Notes under the pieces: generated by a model
What the model saw: only the letters and a program-made list of their open reading frames with translations
Told to the model about the DNA's origin: nothing
The model's database searches: none
Source: JAUIBE01 sp035267185
GTDB taxonomy: Bacteria; Pseudomonadota; Gammaproteobacteria; Xanthomonadales; SZUA-36
Assembly: GCA_035267185.1 (NCBI GenBank)
Contig: DATFLY010000046.1
Location: forward strand, 1 to 10,388
Reading direction: 5' to 3'
DNA length: 10,388 nucleotides
Made by a program: the position numbers and the translations under genes
Shown: positions 1 through 7,823 of the stretch, piece after piece
Layout of the letters: each line of letters starts with the position of its first letter
How positions within the stretch are numbered: the first letter of the stretch is position 1

Positions 1-186
1 GATAAGCACCCCGGAGTAACACGCCTGCGCTTTACTCTGTCCCTGTTCATGGTTGCACTGGCAGGTGCTGAATTGCAGGGCGGATTCTGGACAGGGGACG
101 ACTGGGAAAATAACGTCCCTTTGATGACGTTTTACGCCATCTGCGCGAGTTCAGCAAGTGTAGTAGCGCGGTCAGAGAAGCAGTGA
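1..186 (+). CDS. C-terminal fragment of a membrane protein (5' end outside window)
   Basis: An open frame runs from the first base to a TGA at 184-186 and encodes the last 61 residues of a protein that begins upstream of the window. The visible part has a hydrophobic stretch (about residues 10-25, around LSLFMVALAGAEL), a short polar loop with GGFWTGDDWENN, and a second hydrophobic stretch (about 38-54, LMTFYAICASSASVV) before a basic tail. Two membrane helices joined by a short loop at the C-terminus fit many integral membrane proteins. The layout loosely resembles the end of O-antigen polymerase/ligase-type proteins, but I cannot identify the family from this fragment. Its stop codon overlaps a GTG start at 183, so it is probably the upstream member of the operon that follows. 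Confidence 0.6.
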   Translation, partial: DKHPGVTRLRFTLSLFMVALAGAELQGGFWTGDDWENNVPLMTFYAICASSASVVARSEKQ

Positions 187-317
187 AGGGGCCCTTTAAT
201 GCAGATTTGCTCAGAGTTCGATTTGCCGAAATTCTGGGCCGTCGACGTCAAGAAATCGACAGCACGAGATTTATCCGCATCATTCAAAAAGTGCCGATAG
301 AATTAGGCAACGGCTAA
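183..317 (+). CDS. 44-residue hypothetical ORF with GTG start overlapping the preceding stop
   Basis: A GTG at 183 overlaps the preceding TGA in a GTGA arrangement, typical of translational coupling, and the frame runs to TAA at 315-317. The product would be a 44-residue, strongly basic peptide. It starts MKGPFNADLLRVRF, has a run of three arginines near residues 20-22, and ends with an amphipathic stretch (STRFIRIIQKVPIEL). No signal peptide, membrane segment or recognised motif is visible. It fills most of the space between the membrane-protein stop and the next gene at 335, which is otherwise unusually long for this tight operon. It may be a genuine small protein, a decayed gene remnant, or chance. 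A competing ATG frame at 199-300 (33 residues) covers the same DNA, so confidence is low. Confidence 0.3.
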   Translation: MKGPFNADLLRVRFAEILGRRRQEIDSTRFIRIIQKVPIELGNG

Positions 318-334
318 TCATCACGGGTAATCCA

Positions 335-682
335 ATGCCAAATGACGAATTTGATTTGTGGGACCTGCGTATCGAAGTGACAGGCAATCAGCACGATATG
401 GTCTGTGACCACACCGTGGGTGACTACTTCGAATTGTCGGGCGAAAACCTGAGCTTCCCGACCGGGCGTCCGTTTTCAGTCTATGCGCTGGCAGCGATCC
501 TGCCTTTACTGCCCGCAAAGCAGCGTGAGACTCACGCCAATGACTGGATGACCACCGATGCCGAGATTGCCTGCCCTGATCCAAATTGCGGCGCGCGATT
601 TCGAATTACACGTACCGGAAAGACCAAATTTCGGCACAGTGATACGACCGTGGTACCGCTACCAGCACAACCCGAAAAATAG
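335..682 (+). CDS. TIGR04076 family protein (115 aa)
   Basis: The product is a small soluble protein with no signal peptide or membrane helix. Its sequence matches my memory of the uncharacterised TIGR04076 family: an N-terminal DLWDLRIEVTG strand, a conserved C-x-H-x-VGDYFEL segment (C24, H26), the block GENLSFPTGRPFSVYALAA (about 36-54), LLPAKQR, and a C-terminal DAEIACPDPNC segment. Three cysteines (C24, C80, C85) and nearby histidines could bind a metal or form a redox pair, but that is inference. The family's biochemical role is unknown. The stop is one base before the ATG of the aldo/keto reductase, so the two are almost certainly co-transcribed and probably translationally coupled. I chose ATG 335 because the family's conserved N-terminus begins directly after it. 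The Shine-Dalgarno sequence is weak. Confidence 0.8.
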   Translation: MPNDEFDLWDLRIEVTGNQHDMVCDHTVGDYFELSGENLSFPTGRPFSVYALAAILPLLPAKQRETHANDWMTTDAEIACPDPNCGARFRITRTGKTKFRHSDTTVVPLPAQPEK

Positions 683-683
683 A

Positions 684-1715
684 ATGATTCGGACTGAGCT
701 TGCACCGGGCTATTCCATTTCCCGGGTGATCAATGGCTGCTGGCAACTGTCCCCGGATCACGGCGGCGGTCCGCCCACGGAGGCAAAAACACTGCGGATG
801 TTCTCAGAGGCGGTGGAACATGGCTTCACCACGTTTGATTGCGCGGATATCTACACTGGCGTTGAGCAGCTGCTGGGACGCTTTCGACGCAGCCTGCCTG
901 ATCCCGATCGAATCCAGATTCACACCAAGCTGGTGCCGGACAAGGCAACGCTGCATCAATTGACCGCAAGCCAGGTTGATAATGTCATTCATCGCTCATT
1001 GCAAAGGCTGGGCGTCGAACAACTGGACCTGGTGCAATTTCACTGGTGGGACTACCAGGTTTCCGGGCTCGAGTTGCTCACCGAACGCCTGTTGAGGGCT
1101 CAGCAGGATGGAAAAATCCGGCTACTGGGCGCGACCAACTTCAACACGGAACACATACAACAGATGGTTGGGCAGGGCCTGCCGCTGGTCTGCCTGCAAA
1201 CACAGTATTCCCTGCTTGACCGGCGACCTGAAAAGAAAATGACCGGTCTGGCAGCCGAAAGCAAGGTTCAATTGCTTCCATACGGTGTGTTGGCAGGCGG
1301 TTTCCTCTCTGAAAAATATCTGGGGGCTCGACCACCGGCCGAAATGAACCGTTCACTCACCAAGTACCGCCTGATGATTGAAGAAACTGGTGGTTGGAGC
1401 AGCTACCAGGATCTGTTGCAGATCCTGGCGGACATTGCCAACAAGCATGCTGTACCTTTGTCTATTGTGGCCGCCCGTTGGTTGCTGGACCAGGAGTGCG
1501 TTGGCGCCATCATCCTTGGGACAGGCGGTCGCTCCAGGGTGACTGAAAATCTGAAACTGGCAGGTCTTGAACTGGATGAAGAAGATCGACAATCGATTCG
1601 GTCTTATCTCGACCAGCAGGTCATCCCTGCCGGGGACATGTTTGACCTCGAACGTGTCGAGGGTGGCCCACATGCCAACATCATGAAAACCGATCTGCAG
1701 CAGGTCAAACATTGA
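684..1715 (+). CDS. Aldo/keto reductase family oxidoreductase (343 aa)
   Basis: This is an NAD(P)H-dependent aldo/keto reductase with a (beta/alpha)8 barrel, cytosolic, substrate unknown. From ATG 684 the catalytic tetrad is visible: D52 and Y57 in FDCADIY, K82 in IHTKLV, and H120 in LVQFHWW. Other family blocks are IRLLGATNF (about 145-153), LQTQYSLLDRR (171-181), LLPYGVLAGGFLS (197-209), and the cofactor-binding C-terminal part IILGTGGRSRVTENL (276-290). Its 343 residues are normal for the family. The same frame is open back to an ATG at 558, but those 42 extra codons would lie inside the preceding TIGR04076 gene and precede the family's usual N-terminus, so 684 is preferred despite no clear Shine-Dalgarno. 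Its TGA overlaps the TTG start of the transporter. The pairing with TIGR04076 suggests a shared step. Confidence 0.9.
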   Translation: MIRTELAPGYSISRVINGCWQLSPDHGGGPPTEAKTLRMFSEAVEHGFTTFDCADIYTGVEQLLGRFRRSLPDPDRIQIHTKLVPDKATLHQLTASQVDNVIHRSLQRLGVEQLDLVQFHWWDYQVSGLELLTERLLRAQQDGKIRLLGATNFNTEHIQQMVGQGLPLVCLQTQYSLLDRRPEKKMTGLAAESKVQLLPYGVLAGGFLSEKYLGARPPAEMNRSLTKYRLMIEETGGWSSYQDLLQILADIANKHAVPLSIVAARWLLDQECVGAIILGTGGRSRVTENLKLAGLELDEEDRQSIRSYLDQQVIPAGDMFDLERVEGGPHANIMKTDLQQVKH

Positions 1716-3076
1716 CCACACCAACCGGCCGCAGGTGGTCCTCGCCTTTTATATTCCTGGCCGCAGCCATTGGCAGTGCGGTGGGTATATCCAATGTCTG
1801 GAAATTCACCTACGTTGCTGGCGAAAATGGTGGTGGTGCATTTGTACTGGTGTATGTGGGCGCGATTGCCCTGGTGGCTTTGCCAGCACTGATCGCCGAG
1901 TTCCTGGTCGGCAGACGTGGTGGTGCCAGTGTCGTTAAAAGCATGGATCAGCTGGCCATCCGCGACGGCATCAGCCCCATCTGGCGTTATTACGGCCAGA
2001 TGGCCGCCCTGGGTGCATTTATCGCATTGAGTTTCTATGCCGTTGTGGCGGGCTGGACGGTCGATTACTTTGTCCAGGCCATCCTTGGTGGATTCAGCGG
2101 AATCAGTGCTGAAGGATCCGGCGCCAACCTTGATGAGTTAATGGCAAGCCCCGGGCGGATGATCGGTTCGCAACTGGTATTCCTGGGCCTGACATCCCTC
2201 ACCGTCGCAGCCGGAATTAAAGGAGGGTTGGAGCGTGTGCTTCGTTGGCTAACGCCCTCGTTATTCGTGATCCTCCTGGTGCTTTTGGTTTACGCCGTGA
2301 TTGCCGGTGATTTTGCAGCCGGTGCCAGGTTCCTGTTTGTGCCTGATTTCTCGCAAATGAACGGCCAGACTGTTTTACTGGCTGTTGGTCAGGCCTTCTT
2401 TTCATTGGGCATCGGGCTGGGTGTGCTGTTCACCATTGGCGCCTACATGGACCACAAATCATCCGTCGTTCGTGCCAGCATTGTTGTGGCTGCTGCCGAT
2501 GCCGGGGTGGCCATCATGGCTGGCCTGGCCATTTTCCCAATCGTGTTTGCCAATGGGCTGTCACCCGCTGAGGGGCCTGGATTGATCTTTGCGACCCTGC
2601 CGGTTGCATTTGGCCAGATGCCTGGCGGCTCAGTGCTTGGGCCGATGTTCTTTTTGCTGATGGCCATCGCTGCCCTGACCTCAGCCATCACCATCATGGA
2701 AACGGTGGTGGCGACATTCGAGGATTACACCAGGATGTCACGCAGATCGATTGTGCTCCTGGTTTCAACGCTCCTGTTCATCGCGGGCCTGGGAACGGTT
2801 TTTTCATTCTCTTCACTGGCTGATTTCTACCCGCTGGCATTCCTGCCGGCGTTCGAATCACGAAACATATTCGAATCACTGGACTACATCGTTTCCAACT
2901 TCATGATGCCATTGGGTGGCGTGCTGATCGCCATGCTGGCTGGCTGGGGCTTGAGCAGGCAGGCAACCCTGGATGAATTGGGTGTGCGAGAATCCACCCT
3001 GTTCGGCCTGTGGCACCTGCTGGTCAGATTTGTCGTACCTGCTGCCATTGCGCTGGTTTTTGCCGTCAACCTGTAA
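1712..3076 (+). CDS. Sodium-dependent transporter, neurotransmitter:sodium symporter (SNF/NSS) family (454 aa)
   Basis: An inner-membrane, LeuT-fold secondary transporter that couples Na+ entry to uptake of an amino acid or similar small amine; the substrate cannot be told from sequence. The TM1 signature is clear: G21-S-A-V-G-I-S-N28-V-W-K-F, then GENGGGAFVLVY, equivalent to the Na+/substrate-binding unwound helix of LeuT (G20-N27). TM6 has QAFFSLGIGLGVLF (227-240), and TM8 has the TS pair (T323, S324) that corresponds to the Na2-site residues in LeuT. At 454 residues it is close to short bacterial members such as MhsT (11 helices) rather than the 12-helix LeuT. Start: TTG at 1712 overlaps the reductase stop, with AGG seven bases upstream. 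Oddity: lysine (K31) and threonine (T33) stand where LeuT has R30 and P32. Confidence 0.92.
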   Translation: MTTPTGRRWSSPFIFLAAAIGSAVGISNVWKFTYVAGENGGGAFVLVYVGAIALVALPALIAEFLVGRRGGASVVKSMDQLAIRDGISPIWRYYGQMAALGAFIALSFYAVVAGWTVDYFVQAILGGFSGISAEGSGANLDELMASPGRMIGSQLVFLGLTSLTVAAGIKGGLERVLRWLTPSLFVILLVLLVYAVIAGDFAAGARFLFVPDFSQMNGQTVLLAVGQAFFSLGIGLGVLFTIGAYMDHKSSVVRASIVVAAADAGVAIMAGLAIFPIVFANGLSPAEGPGLIFATLPVAFGQMPGGSVLGPMFFLLMAIAALTSAITIMETVVATFEDYTRMSRRSIVLLVSTLLFIAGLGTVFSFSSLADFYPLAFLPAFESRNIFESLDYIVSNFMMPLGGVLIAMLAGWGLSRQATLDELGVRESTLFGLWHLLVRFVVPAAIALVFAVNL

Positions 3077-4758
3077 TGAGTGAGTGCTCTCAACCCATGA
3101 AATATGTCACTGGATTTTTCACCATCTCTTTGTCGCTGGTTTTGGCGTTTGTTGAGACTGCAAGTGCCAGTTCAAGCAACACTGAGCAACTTGAGCGACT
3201 GACATCACAGTACGTGGATGAGCGTCGTCCCGGTGCGCCCAAAGCGACGCGTACTGATTACTCAGCAGCATCGTTCGAGCGCGAGATCGAAGATCAGAAA
3301 CAAAACCTGGAAAAGCTGCTGGCCATCAATCCGGAGGGCCTTACCATCCAGCAGGACATTGACCGGCGCCTGCTGATTGGCATTGAGCGTTCAGATATCA
3401 ATACTGCGCAAACACTGCGCCGCTGGGAAAACGATCCGGCTTTGTACGTACCAGGTTTTCGCCTGGGACAGTTGCTAGAACCCCAGTTTGCAGGCGCGGA
3501 AGATGAGCGCCTCCAACAACTAACCAGCCTGATGGAATCATTGCCGGAGCGTCTGGAGGCTGGCCGCAGAAATCTGAAAAGACCGCCGAAGCGATTTACA
3601 GAAGCGGCCATTTTTCAGGCTCAGCGCACTATCAGTACATTGGAAGATGGAACAGAACTTCTCTCAGGGCTTAACGAAGAGCAAAGAGCAGTCACTGAGC
3701 GTGGCATGACAGCGCTGAATGATTACCTGGTTTTCCTCCAGGAAGATGTTCTGCAACGCTCCGATGGAAGCTGGGCGCTGGGGCGCGAAGCGTACGACTT
3801 CATCCTGAATGAGCGTTGGTACATGGACTCCGATGCCGAGCAGATCCTGGCGCGCGGACTGGAGGCTTTTGAGGAAACCGAAGCTCTTGCGCAGGAAGTT
3901 GCCGCACAAATCGAGCCCGGAAAACACTGGACCGAGGTTTATGAAACGTTAAAAGACGACCACCCACCAGCCTTGTCCATCAAACAGGCCTATCAGCAGC
4001 AAATGGATGCCGCACAGGTCTTTGTGTTGGAAAACGCCATCCTGACGCTGCCGGAGGGCGAACGCGTGATCACCCTTGATACACCGCCTGCAATGCGTCG
4101 CTCCTCGCCTTTCGGGACATTTGAAACGGCCAGTCCGTTCGATGGCGGGCTGGAGGGTCGACTGATTTTGACTCCCATCGAGGATTGGATGCCAGCTGAA
4201 CAACAGGCTGAGCGTTTGCGGTCCCACCACACTGCCTGGATACCTGTGATTGCGGTACACGAGGCCTACCCTGGCCACCACGCGCAGGCCCTCAAGGTTA
4301 ACGAAAACCCCAACCTGTTAAGACGGGTCATTCGCGAATCGATTTTTTCAGAAGGCTGGGGATTGTTCACCGAGGAACTGATGTTTGAATTGGGTTTCCT
4401 GCAGGGCAACGATGTCCGCCTGACCCAGCTGCGCAATCGCCTGTGGCGTGCGGCACGCGTGATTCTGGATGTCAGCCTGCACACCGGCAAAATGACATTC
4501 GATGAGGCTGTGGCTTTCCTGGTGGAGAAAGTCCGGTTTGAACCCTATGCGGCAGAGCTGGAAGTGGGCATGTACATCCGTAGACCAACCTATGTTCTGG
4601 GTTACCTGATCGGAATGCAGGAAATTGAATCCATTCGGGCCGAATACATCGCGAAACATGGGCAACCCGAGCCCCCCAGTGAGTTCTACGACAAGTTGCT
4701 GTATATCGGTTCAATTCCTCCAGCGCTACTGCGCGAGGAGTTGTTTAGTACCGATTAG
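3076..4758 (+). CDS. DUF885 family secreted zinc metallopeptidase-like protein (560 aa)
   Basis: A DUF885 protein, a family with a gluzincin-like metallopeptidase fold, probably acting in the periplasm or outside. A signal peptide is evident: positive start (MKYVTGFF), hydrophobic core (TISLSLVLAFV), and an AxA-type cut near TASAS. The diagnostic motif is H395-E-A-Y-P-G-H-H402, followed by E426 in SEGWGLFTEELM, the expected third zinc ligand region. The stretch after the signal is a helical, charged N-terminal domain typical of the family, and length is normal (about 550-600). Two starts are possible: ATG 3076 shares its A with the transporter's TAA (coupling) and adds seven residues before the signal peptide, whereas ATG 3097 gives a more compact one. 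Neither has a good Shine-Dalgarno. It is the last gene of the operon. Substrate, likely peptides, is inferred. Confidence 0.88.
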   Translation: MSECSQPMKYVTGFFTISLSLVLAFVETASASSSNTEQLERLTSQYVDERRPGAPKATRTDYSAASFEREIEDQKQNLEKLLAINPEGLTIQQDIDRRLLIGIERSDINTAQTLRRWENDPALYVPGFRLGQLLEPQFAGAEDERLQQLTSLMESLPERLEAGRRNLKRPPKRFTEAAIFQAQRTISTLEDGTELLSGLNEEQRAVTERGMTALNDYLVFLQEDVLQRSDGSWALGREAYDFILNERWYMDSDAEQILARGLEAFEETEALAQEVAAQIEPGKHWTEVYETLKDDHPPALSIKQAYQQQMDAAQVFVLENAILTLPEGERVITLDTPPAMRRSSPFGTFETASPFDGGLEGRLILTPIEDWMPAEQQAERLRSHHTAWIPVIAVHEAYPGHHAQALKVNENPNLLRRVIRESIFSEGWGLFTEELMFELGFLQGNDVRLTQLRNRLWRAARVILDVSLHTGKMTFDEAVAFLVEKVRFEPYAAELEVGMYIRRPTYVLGYLIGMQEIESIRAEYIAKHGQPEPPSEFYDKLLYIGSIPPALLREELFSTD

Positions 4759-4768
4759 CGCTTTTTTT
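4722..4768 (+). terminator. Candidate intrinsic terminator overlapping the DUF885 stop codon
   Basis: AGCGCTA at 4722-4728 is the exact reverse complement of TAGCGCT at 4756-4762, and the right arm runs straight into TTTTTT (4763-4768). The right arm contains the TAG stop (4756-4758), so the left arm lies inside the coding region. The stem is only 7 bp and the loop is 27 nt, longer than usual, so this is plausible but not certain. Its position at the end of the long (+) operon and before a convergent gene fits. Confidence 0.45.
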
Positions 4769-4853
4769 GATCGACTGCTGTCGATGACCGGTTCGTCTTG
4801 CACGGGCCACGAGGCCTTCCCAGCGACTTGGAACATGGCTGTGGTCAGCCGCT

Positions 4854-7244
4854 TTACTTCAAATTCATTTCGAACAGCTTGTAAATCCGTCGATACTCGT
4901 CCAGCCAGCTTTCCGGGTGAACGAAACCATGTGGGTCTCTTGGGTAGATAGCGATCTCAAAATTTTCTTTCTTAAGTTCGAGAAGACGTTGCACCACCAG
5001 CACCGCATCCTGAAAGAAAACGTTGTTATCCTGCATGCCGGCGGCAATTAACAGGGGATTCTTAAGCCCTGCAACATGCTCAATCGGTGAGCTGATTCGG
5101 TAAGCTTCCGGATCAATGCTTGGTGTGTTAAGAATGTTCGAGGTATAACCATGATTGTAGTGAGACCAGTCTGATACTGGCCGCAGTGCGGCGCCCGCTT
5201 TGAACAAATCAGGCGCACGGAACATCGCTACCAGGGTCATAAACCCGCCATAAGAACCACCGTAGACACCGATGCGTTCACGGTCGACACCATGGTTTTC
5301 GACAATGAAATCGACGCCGTCGTGCAGGTCCTGAAGTTCCGGCACTCCCATTTGTCGGTAGATCGAAGTACGCCAGTCGCGACCGTATCCCTCTGAAGCT
5401 CGGAAATCCATATCAATAACGACATAGCCCTGCTGCGTTAACAGGTTGTGGAACATGCCTTCTCGAAAGTAGTAGGGCCAGCCAAAGTCGGAGTTTTGGG
5501 TATAGCCCGCGCCATGAACAAACATGACAGCCGGGTATTGGCGTGCCGGATCATGGTCCGCCGGCAGATAGATCTTCGTATAGATTGGTGCGTCGGTATG
5601 TGAGGACGGCACCGCAACAATCTCCGGCTGCTGCCATTCGATGGCCTTGTACGCATCGCTCATCGTATCCGTGATCGCTGTAGCACTCGCTCCTGGTTTG
5701 TTTTTTTGCACATACAACTCGGGATGGCGATTGATCGTCGAATGCGTGATTAATAGCTGCGACTCATCCGGCGAGACCGACACCTGATTGAGCCCGCCAA
5801 GACTGGTCAGCTGCTCCGCTTCACGCGAGTCGACATCGACTCTCCAGATTTCATAAACACCCGGGTGATCGACATTGGCCTGGTAGTAGAGATACTGACC
5901 GGACGGTCCGGGTCGGGGATCGAAAACGACATGTTCACCTGCGACCAGTGGAGTGCTTTGCGTGGCAGCGATGTCCTTGGTGTAGATGCCGAGATAGCCG
6001 TGATCTTCAGAGAGAAACCATAAAGTTCGGTTGTCGTTAAGCCAACCATGCTCGGTGTGGTAGTTGTTGACCCAGGCTTCGTCACTCAGGTGATGCTGGC
6101 TCACCAGCTTTTTTGTCTCGAAGTCGACCGTCGCTATCCAGCGGTCCTTGTTGTCATTCGCATGCACATAAAGCACTACCCCAGATCCATCCGGAGACCA
6201 TTGAATAGAGTAGATCTCAAAATCACGTGTTTCCGGCGCCTTGAGCCGTTTCTCGGCGGCCTCCCGGTTTTCCCCGAGCGCCACGTGGTGTTCAATGGCG
6301 CTTGCACGAAGGTCTGCAAGCGGGTCGTCCTGGATACGGGGAAGGCCAGATGCATCCAGTTCAAATTTCTCGCCGCTCTCGAGATCGACCAACCAGGCCG
6401 TGTGTGGTGCATCGCCATTGCGGCCAACCCTGGTGCGTGTTTCCTGGTGCTCGACATAACCACTGGCCGTTACATAATTCGGCATGCTGCCGGGCTTGCC
6501 GACATCAAAGGAATCGCTGGTTGTAATGACGATGTACAAGTCACCTTTGGGCGACATTGAGAAGCCCTGAGACTCAAGTCCGGTGCCCATGAAGATCGGC
6601 GGCGCACCAAGCGCTGCATCAACCGCGAATAGCGATTTCTTACGTTCGCGTGCTGCGGCTTCGTCTTCCTTCGACTCACGAACCTGGTCGTACAGTCGTT
6701 CCTGGTGCATTCGCAGGACGTCGAATTCTTCTTCATCGGCAGGGTCTTTTTCGAATCGAATATCGGTCACTTGTTCGATGATCCCATTTGCCGGTTCATA
6801 CACAAAGACCTGTCCTTCCCGATGGAAAGCGATGCGGCGACCATCAGCCATAAACATCGGGTCTGACTCGACTGCGGTGGTGCGAGTAACCTGTCTGGGA
6901 CCATCTCGACCGCTCAGGAAAATATCACCCGCATACGTCCACACATGCTGTGTGCCATCGGCGTTGTAAACGGTTGATGATTTGAACGACTTCGACCAAT
7001 CCGCCTCCGCCACCTTTGTTGTGGTGCCATTTCTGCTGTCCACTGAATACAAATCTTTCAGTTTTGAGCCGCTGCGCTTTTGCTCAAAGAAAACCGTGCG
7101 ATTGTCATCGCCCCAGAAAGCGTTCTCGGGCTGATTACCCAGCCAATCCGGGTCTGCCATGATCTGTTCAAGGGTCAGGTCCTGGCCAGGGGCCGCAGTC
7201 GTTGCGAATGTCAGCACGATGTATGCGATGAGACGAAAATTCAT
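4854..7244 (-). CDS. Exported S9 family peptidase (prolyl oligopeptidase / dipeptidyl-peptidase IV-like, 796 aa)
   Basis: A serine peptidase of clan SC, family S9, likely releasing short peptides from protein breakdown in the periplasm or outside the cell. Signal peptide at residues 1-20 (MNFRLIAYIVLTFATTAAPG). Residues about 35-530 are the beta-propeller, with WD-like blades such as SPDGSG, SPKGDLY and SPDESQL. Residues about 545-796 are the alpha/beta-hydrolase domain: FVHGAGY (575-581), nucleophile S664 in YGGSYGGFM, acid D739 in AAGMQDNNVF, and H772 in PRDPHGFVHP. All triad residues are present, so it should be active. A charged, helical insert (about 165-205) interrupts the propeller. 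Start ATG is preceded by GGAG at 5-nt spacing. The upstream (-) membrane-protein gene ends 80 bp away, so they could be co-transcribed. Precise subfamily (DPP IV versus acylaminoacyl peptidase) is not resolved. Confidence 0.93.
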   Translation of the reverse strand: MNFRLIAYIVLTFATTAAPGQDLTLEQIMADPDWLGNQPENAFWGDDNRTVFFEQKRSGSKLKDLYSVDSRNGTTTKVAEADWSKSFKSSTVYNADGTQHVWTYAGDIFLSGRDGPRQVTRTTAVESDPMFMADGRRIAFHREGQVFVYEPANGIIEQVTDIRFEKDPADEEEFDVLRMHQERLYDQVRESKEDEAAARERKKSLFAVDAALGAPPIFMGTGLESQGFSMSPKGDLYIVITTSDSFDVGKPGSMPNYVTASGYVEHQETRTRVGRNGDAPHTAWLVDLESGEKFELDASGLPRIQDDPLADLRASAIEHHVALGENREAAEKRLKAPETRDFEIYSIQWSPDGSGVVLYVHANDNKDRWIATVDFETKKLVSQHHLSDEAWVNNYHTEHGWLNDNRTLWFLSEDHGYLGIYTKDIAATQSTPLVAGEHVVFDPRPGPSGQYLYYQANVDHPGVYEIWRVDVDSREAEQLTSLGGLNQVSVSPDESQLLITHSTINRHPELYVQKNKPGASATAITDTMSDAYKAIEWQQPEIVAVPSSHTDAPIYTKIYLPADHDPARQYPAVMFVHGAGYTQNSDFGWPYYFREGMFHNLLTQQGYVVIDMDFRASEGYGRDWRTSIYRQMGVPELQDLHDGVDFIVENHGVDRERIGVYGGSYGGFMTLVAMFRAPDLFKAGAALRPVSDWSHYNHGYTSNILNTPSIDPEAYRISSPIEHVAGLKNPLLIAAGMQDNNVFFQDAVLVVQRLLELKKENFEIAIYPRDPHGFVHPESWLDEYRRIYKLFEMNLK

Positions 7245-7249
7245 TGGAA

Positions 7250-7253
7250 CTCC
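7250..7253 (-). promoter_or_regulatory. Ribosome binding site of the S9 peptidase gene
   Basis: On the minus strand GGAG is separated by TTCCA (5 nt) from the ATG at 7244. It is one of the stronger Shine-Dalgarno matches in the window and supports this start. Confidence 0.7.
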
Positions 7254-7324
7254 GAAAATTGGTTTTTACTAATAGGTGGCCGAATTGTACGAAAAAGGGC
7301 TGGATACATGCATTACATATGCCG

Positions 7325-7744
7325 CTAATTCCCGCCCTCACAATAAGCATGAAATACCGGAGCAAGAGCATCGGCCGTGACTTGTGCAGGAAACAGCATG
7401 TGAATGGCAAGAACCATGACCAGGAAGCACACGGCCCACATGGTGATCGGAGCGCTGGGACCTTCAAGCTTCAGGCCCCATAGCTGGATCCTGAATTCTC
7501 CTCCAATACTGGAGGAGAGTAAGGCAACAATTCCCAGTGAAGCGATAATGGCGGATGGCACACCGACAACGCCAACAAAGTTGGTTACCAGGAAGCACCT
7601 GACTGCATCGCCCGAACTCAGGGCGGCCAGGATCAGCAACAATCCACCGTAAAGAACCAGCACACCAAGCGTAAGTACAGCGGCGGTGCGGAGTCGGCCC
7701 CAACTGATCGAGGACGAGAGAACAGCGCGGTCAAAATCACTCAT
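7325..7744 (-). CDS. Small hypothetical inner-membrane protein (139 aa)
   Basis: I do not recognise a named family with certainty. The protein has a short polar N-terminus (MSDFDRAVLSSSISWGR) and three predicted membrane helices: about residues 20-42, 52-78 and 99-118. Between helices 2 and 3 lies a soluble-looking strand segment, GEFRIQLWGLKLEGPSAPI. A pattern of this kind (a short sheet-forming stretch with LWGLKLEGP before a final helix) occurs in small bacterial membrane proteins of unknown function, as far as I recall. The C-terminal tail (about 119-139) should be outside or inside the membrane depending on topology. Start ATG 7744 has only a distant AGG, so the start is moderately sure. 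It sits upstream of the S9 peptidase gene on the same strand and is divergent from the beta-helix gene. Confidence 0.7.
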   Translation of the reverse strand: MSDFDRAVLSSSISWGRLRTAAVLTLGVLVLYGGLLLILAALSSGDAVRCFLVTNFVGVVGVPSAIIASLGIVALLSSSIGGEFRIQLWGLKLEGPSAPITMWAVCFLVMVLAIHMLFPAQVTADALAPVFHAYCEGGN

Positions 7745-7823
7745 TTGTGTGCCTGATCATCCAATAAAAGAAAAACTGTGTCGCTCACCCTGAAGTCACT
7801 CAGGATTGAACTGTTTCCAGGAA

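Noticed and set aside
199..300. 33-codon ATG frame inside the 183-317 ORF
   Set aside because: It has no Shine-Dalgarno or recognisable features; the coupled GTG frame at 183 is the better candidate for this DNA.
558..683. Upstream extension of the aldo/keto reductase to ATG 558
   Set aside because: It overlaps the TIGR04076 coding sequence in another frame and precedes the family's normal N-terminus, which begins at ATG 684.
3010..3075. Upstream extension of the DUF885 gene to ATG 3010
   Set aside because: The extra 22 residues are cysteine-rich, lie inside the transporter's last codons, and would disrupt the signal peptide.
4770..4785. ATCGAC-TGCT-GTCGAT hairpin as terminator
   Set aside because: The T-tract lies 5' of the hairpin on the plus strand and becomes an A-tract on the minus strand, so neither direction gives a standard intrinsic terminator.
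4805..4816. GGCC-ACGA-GGCC short hairpin as terminator of the S9 gene
   Set aside because: The stem is only 4 bp and no T-tract follows on the minus strand.
6048..6560. 170-codon frame antisense to the S9 peptidase
   Set aside because: The opposite strand encodes conserved propeller sequence; the antisense translation has no recognisable domain or Shine-Dalgarno.
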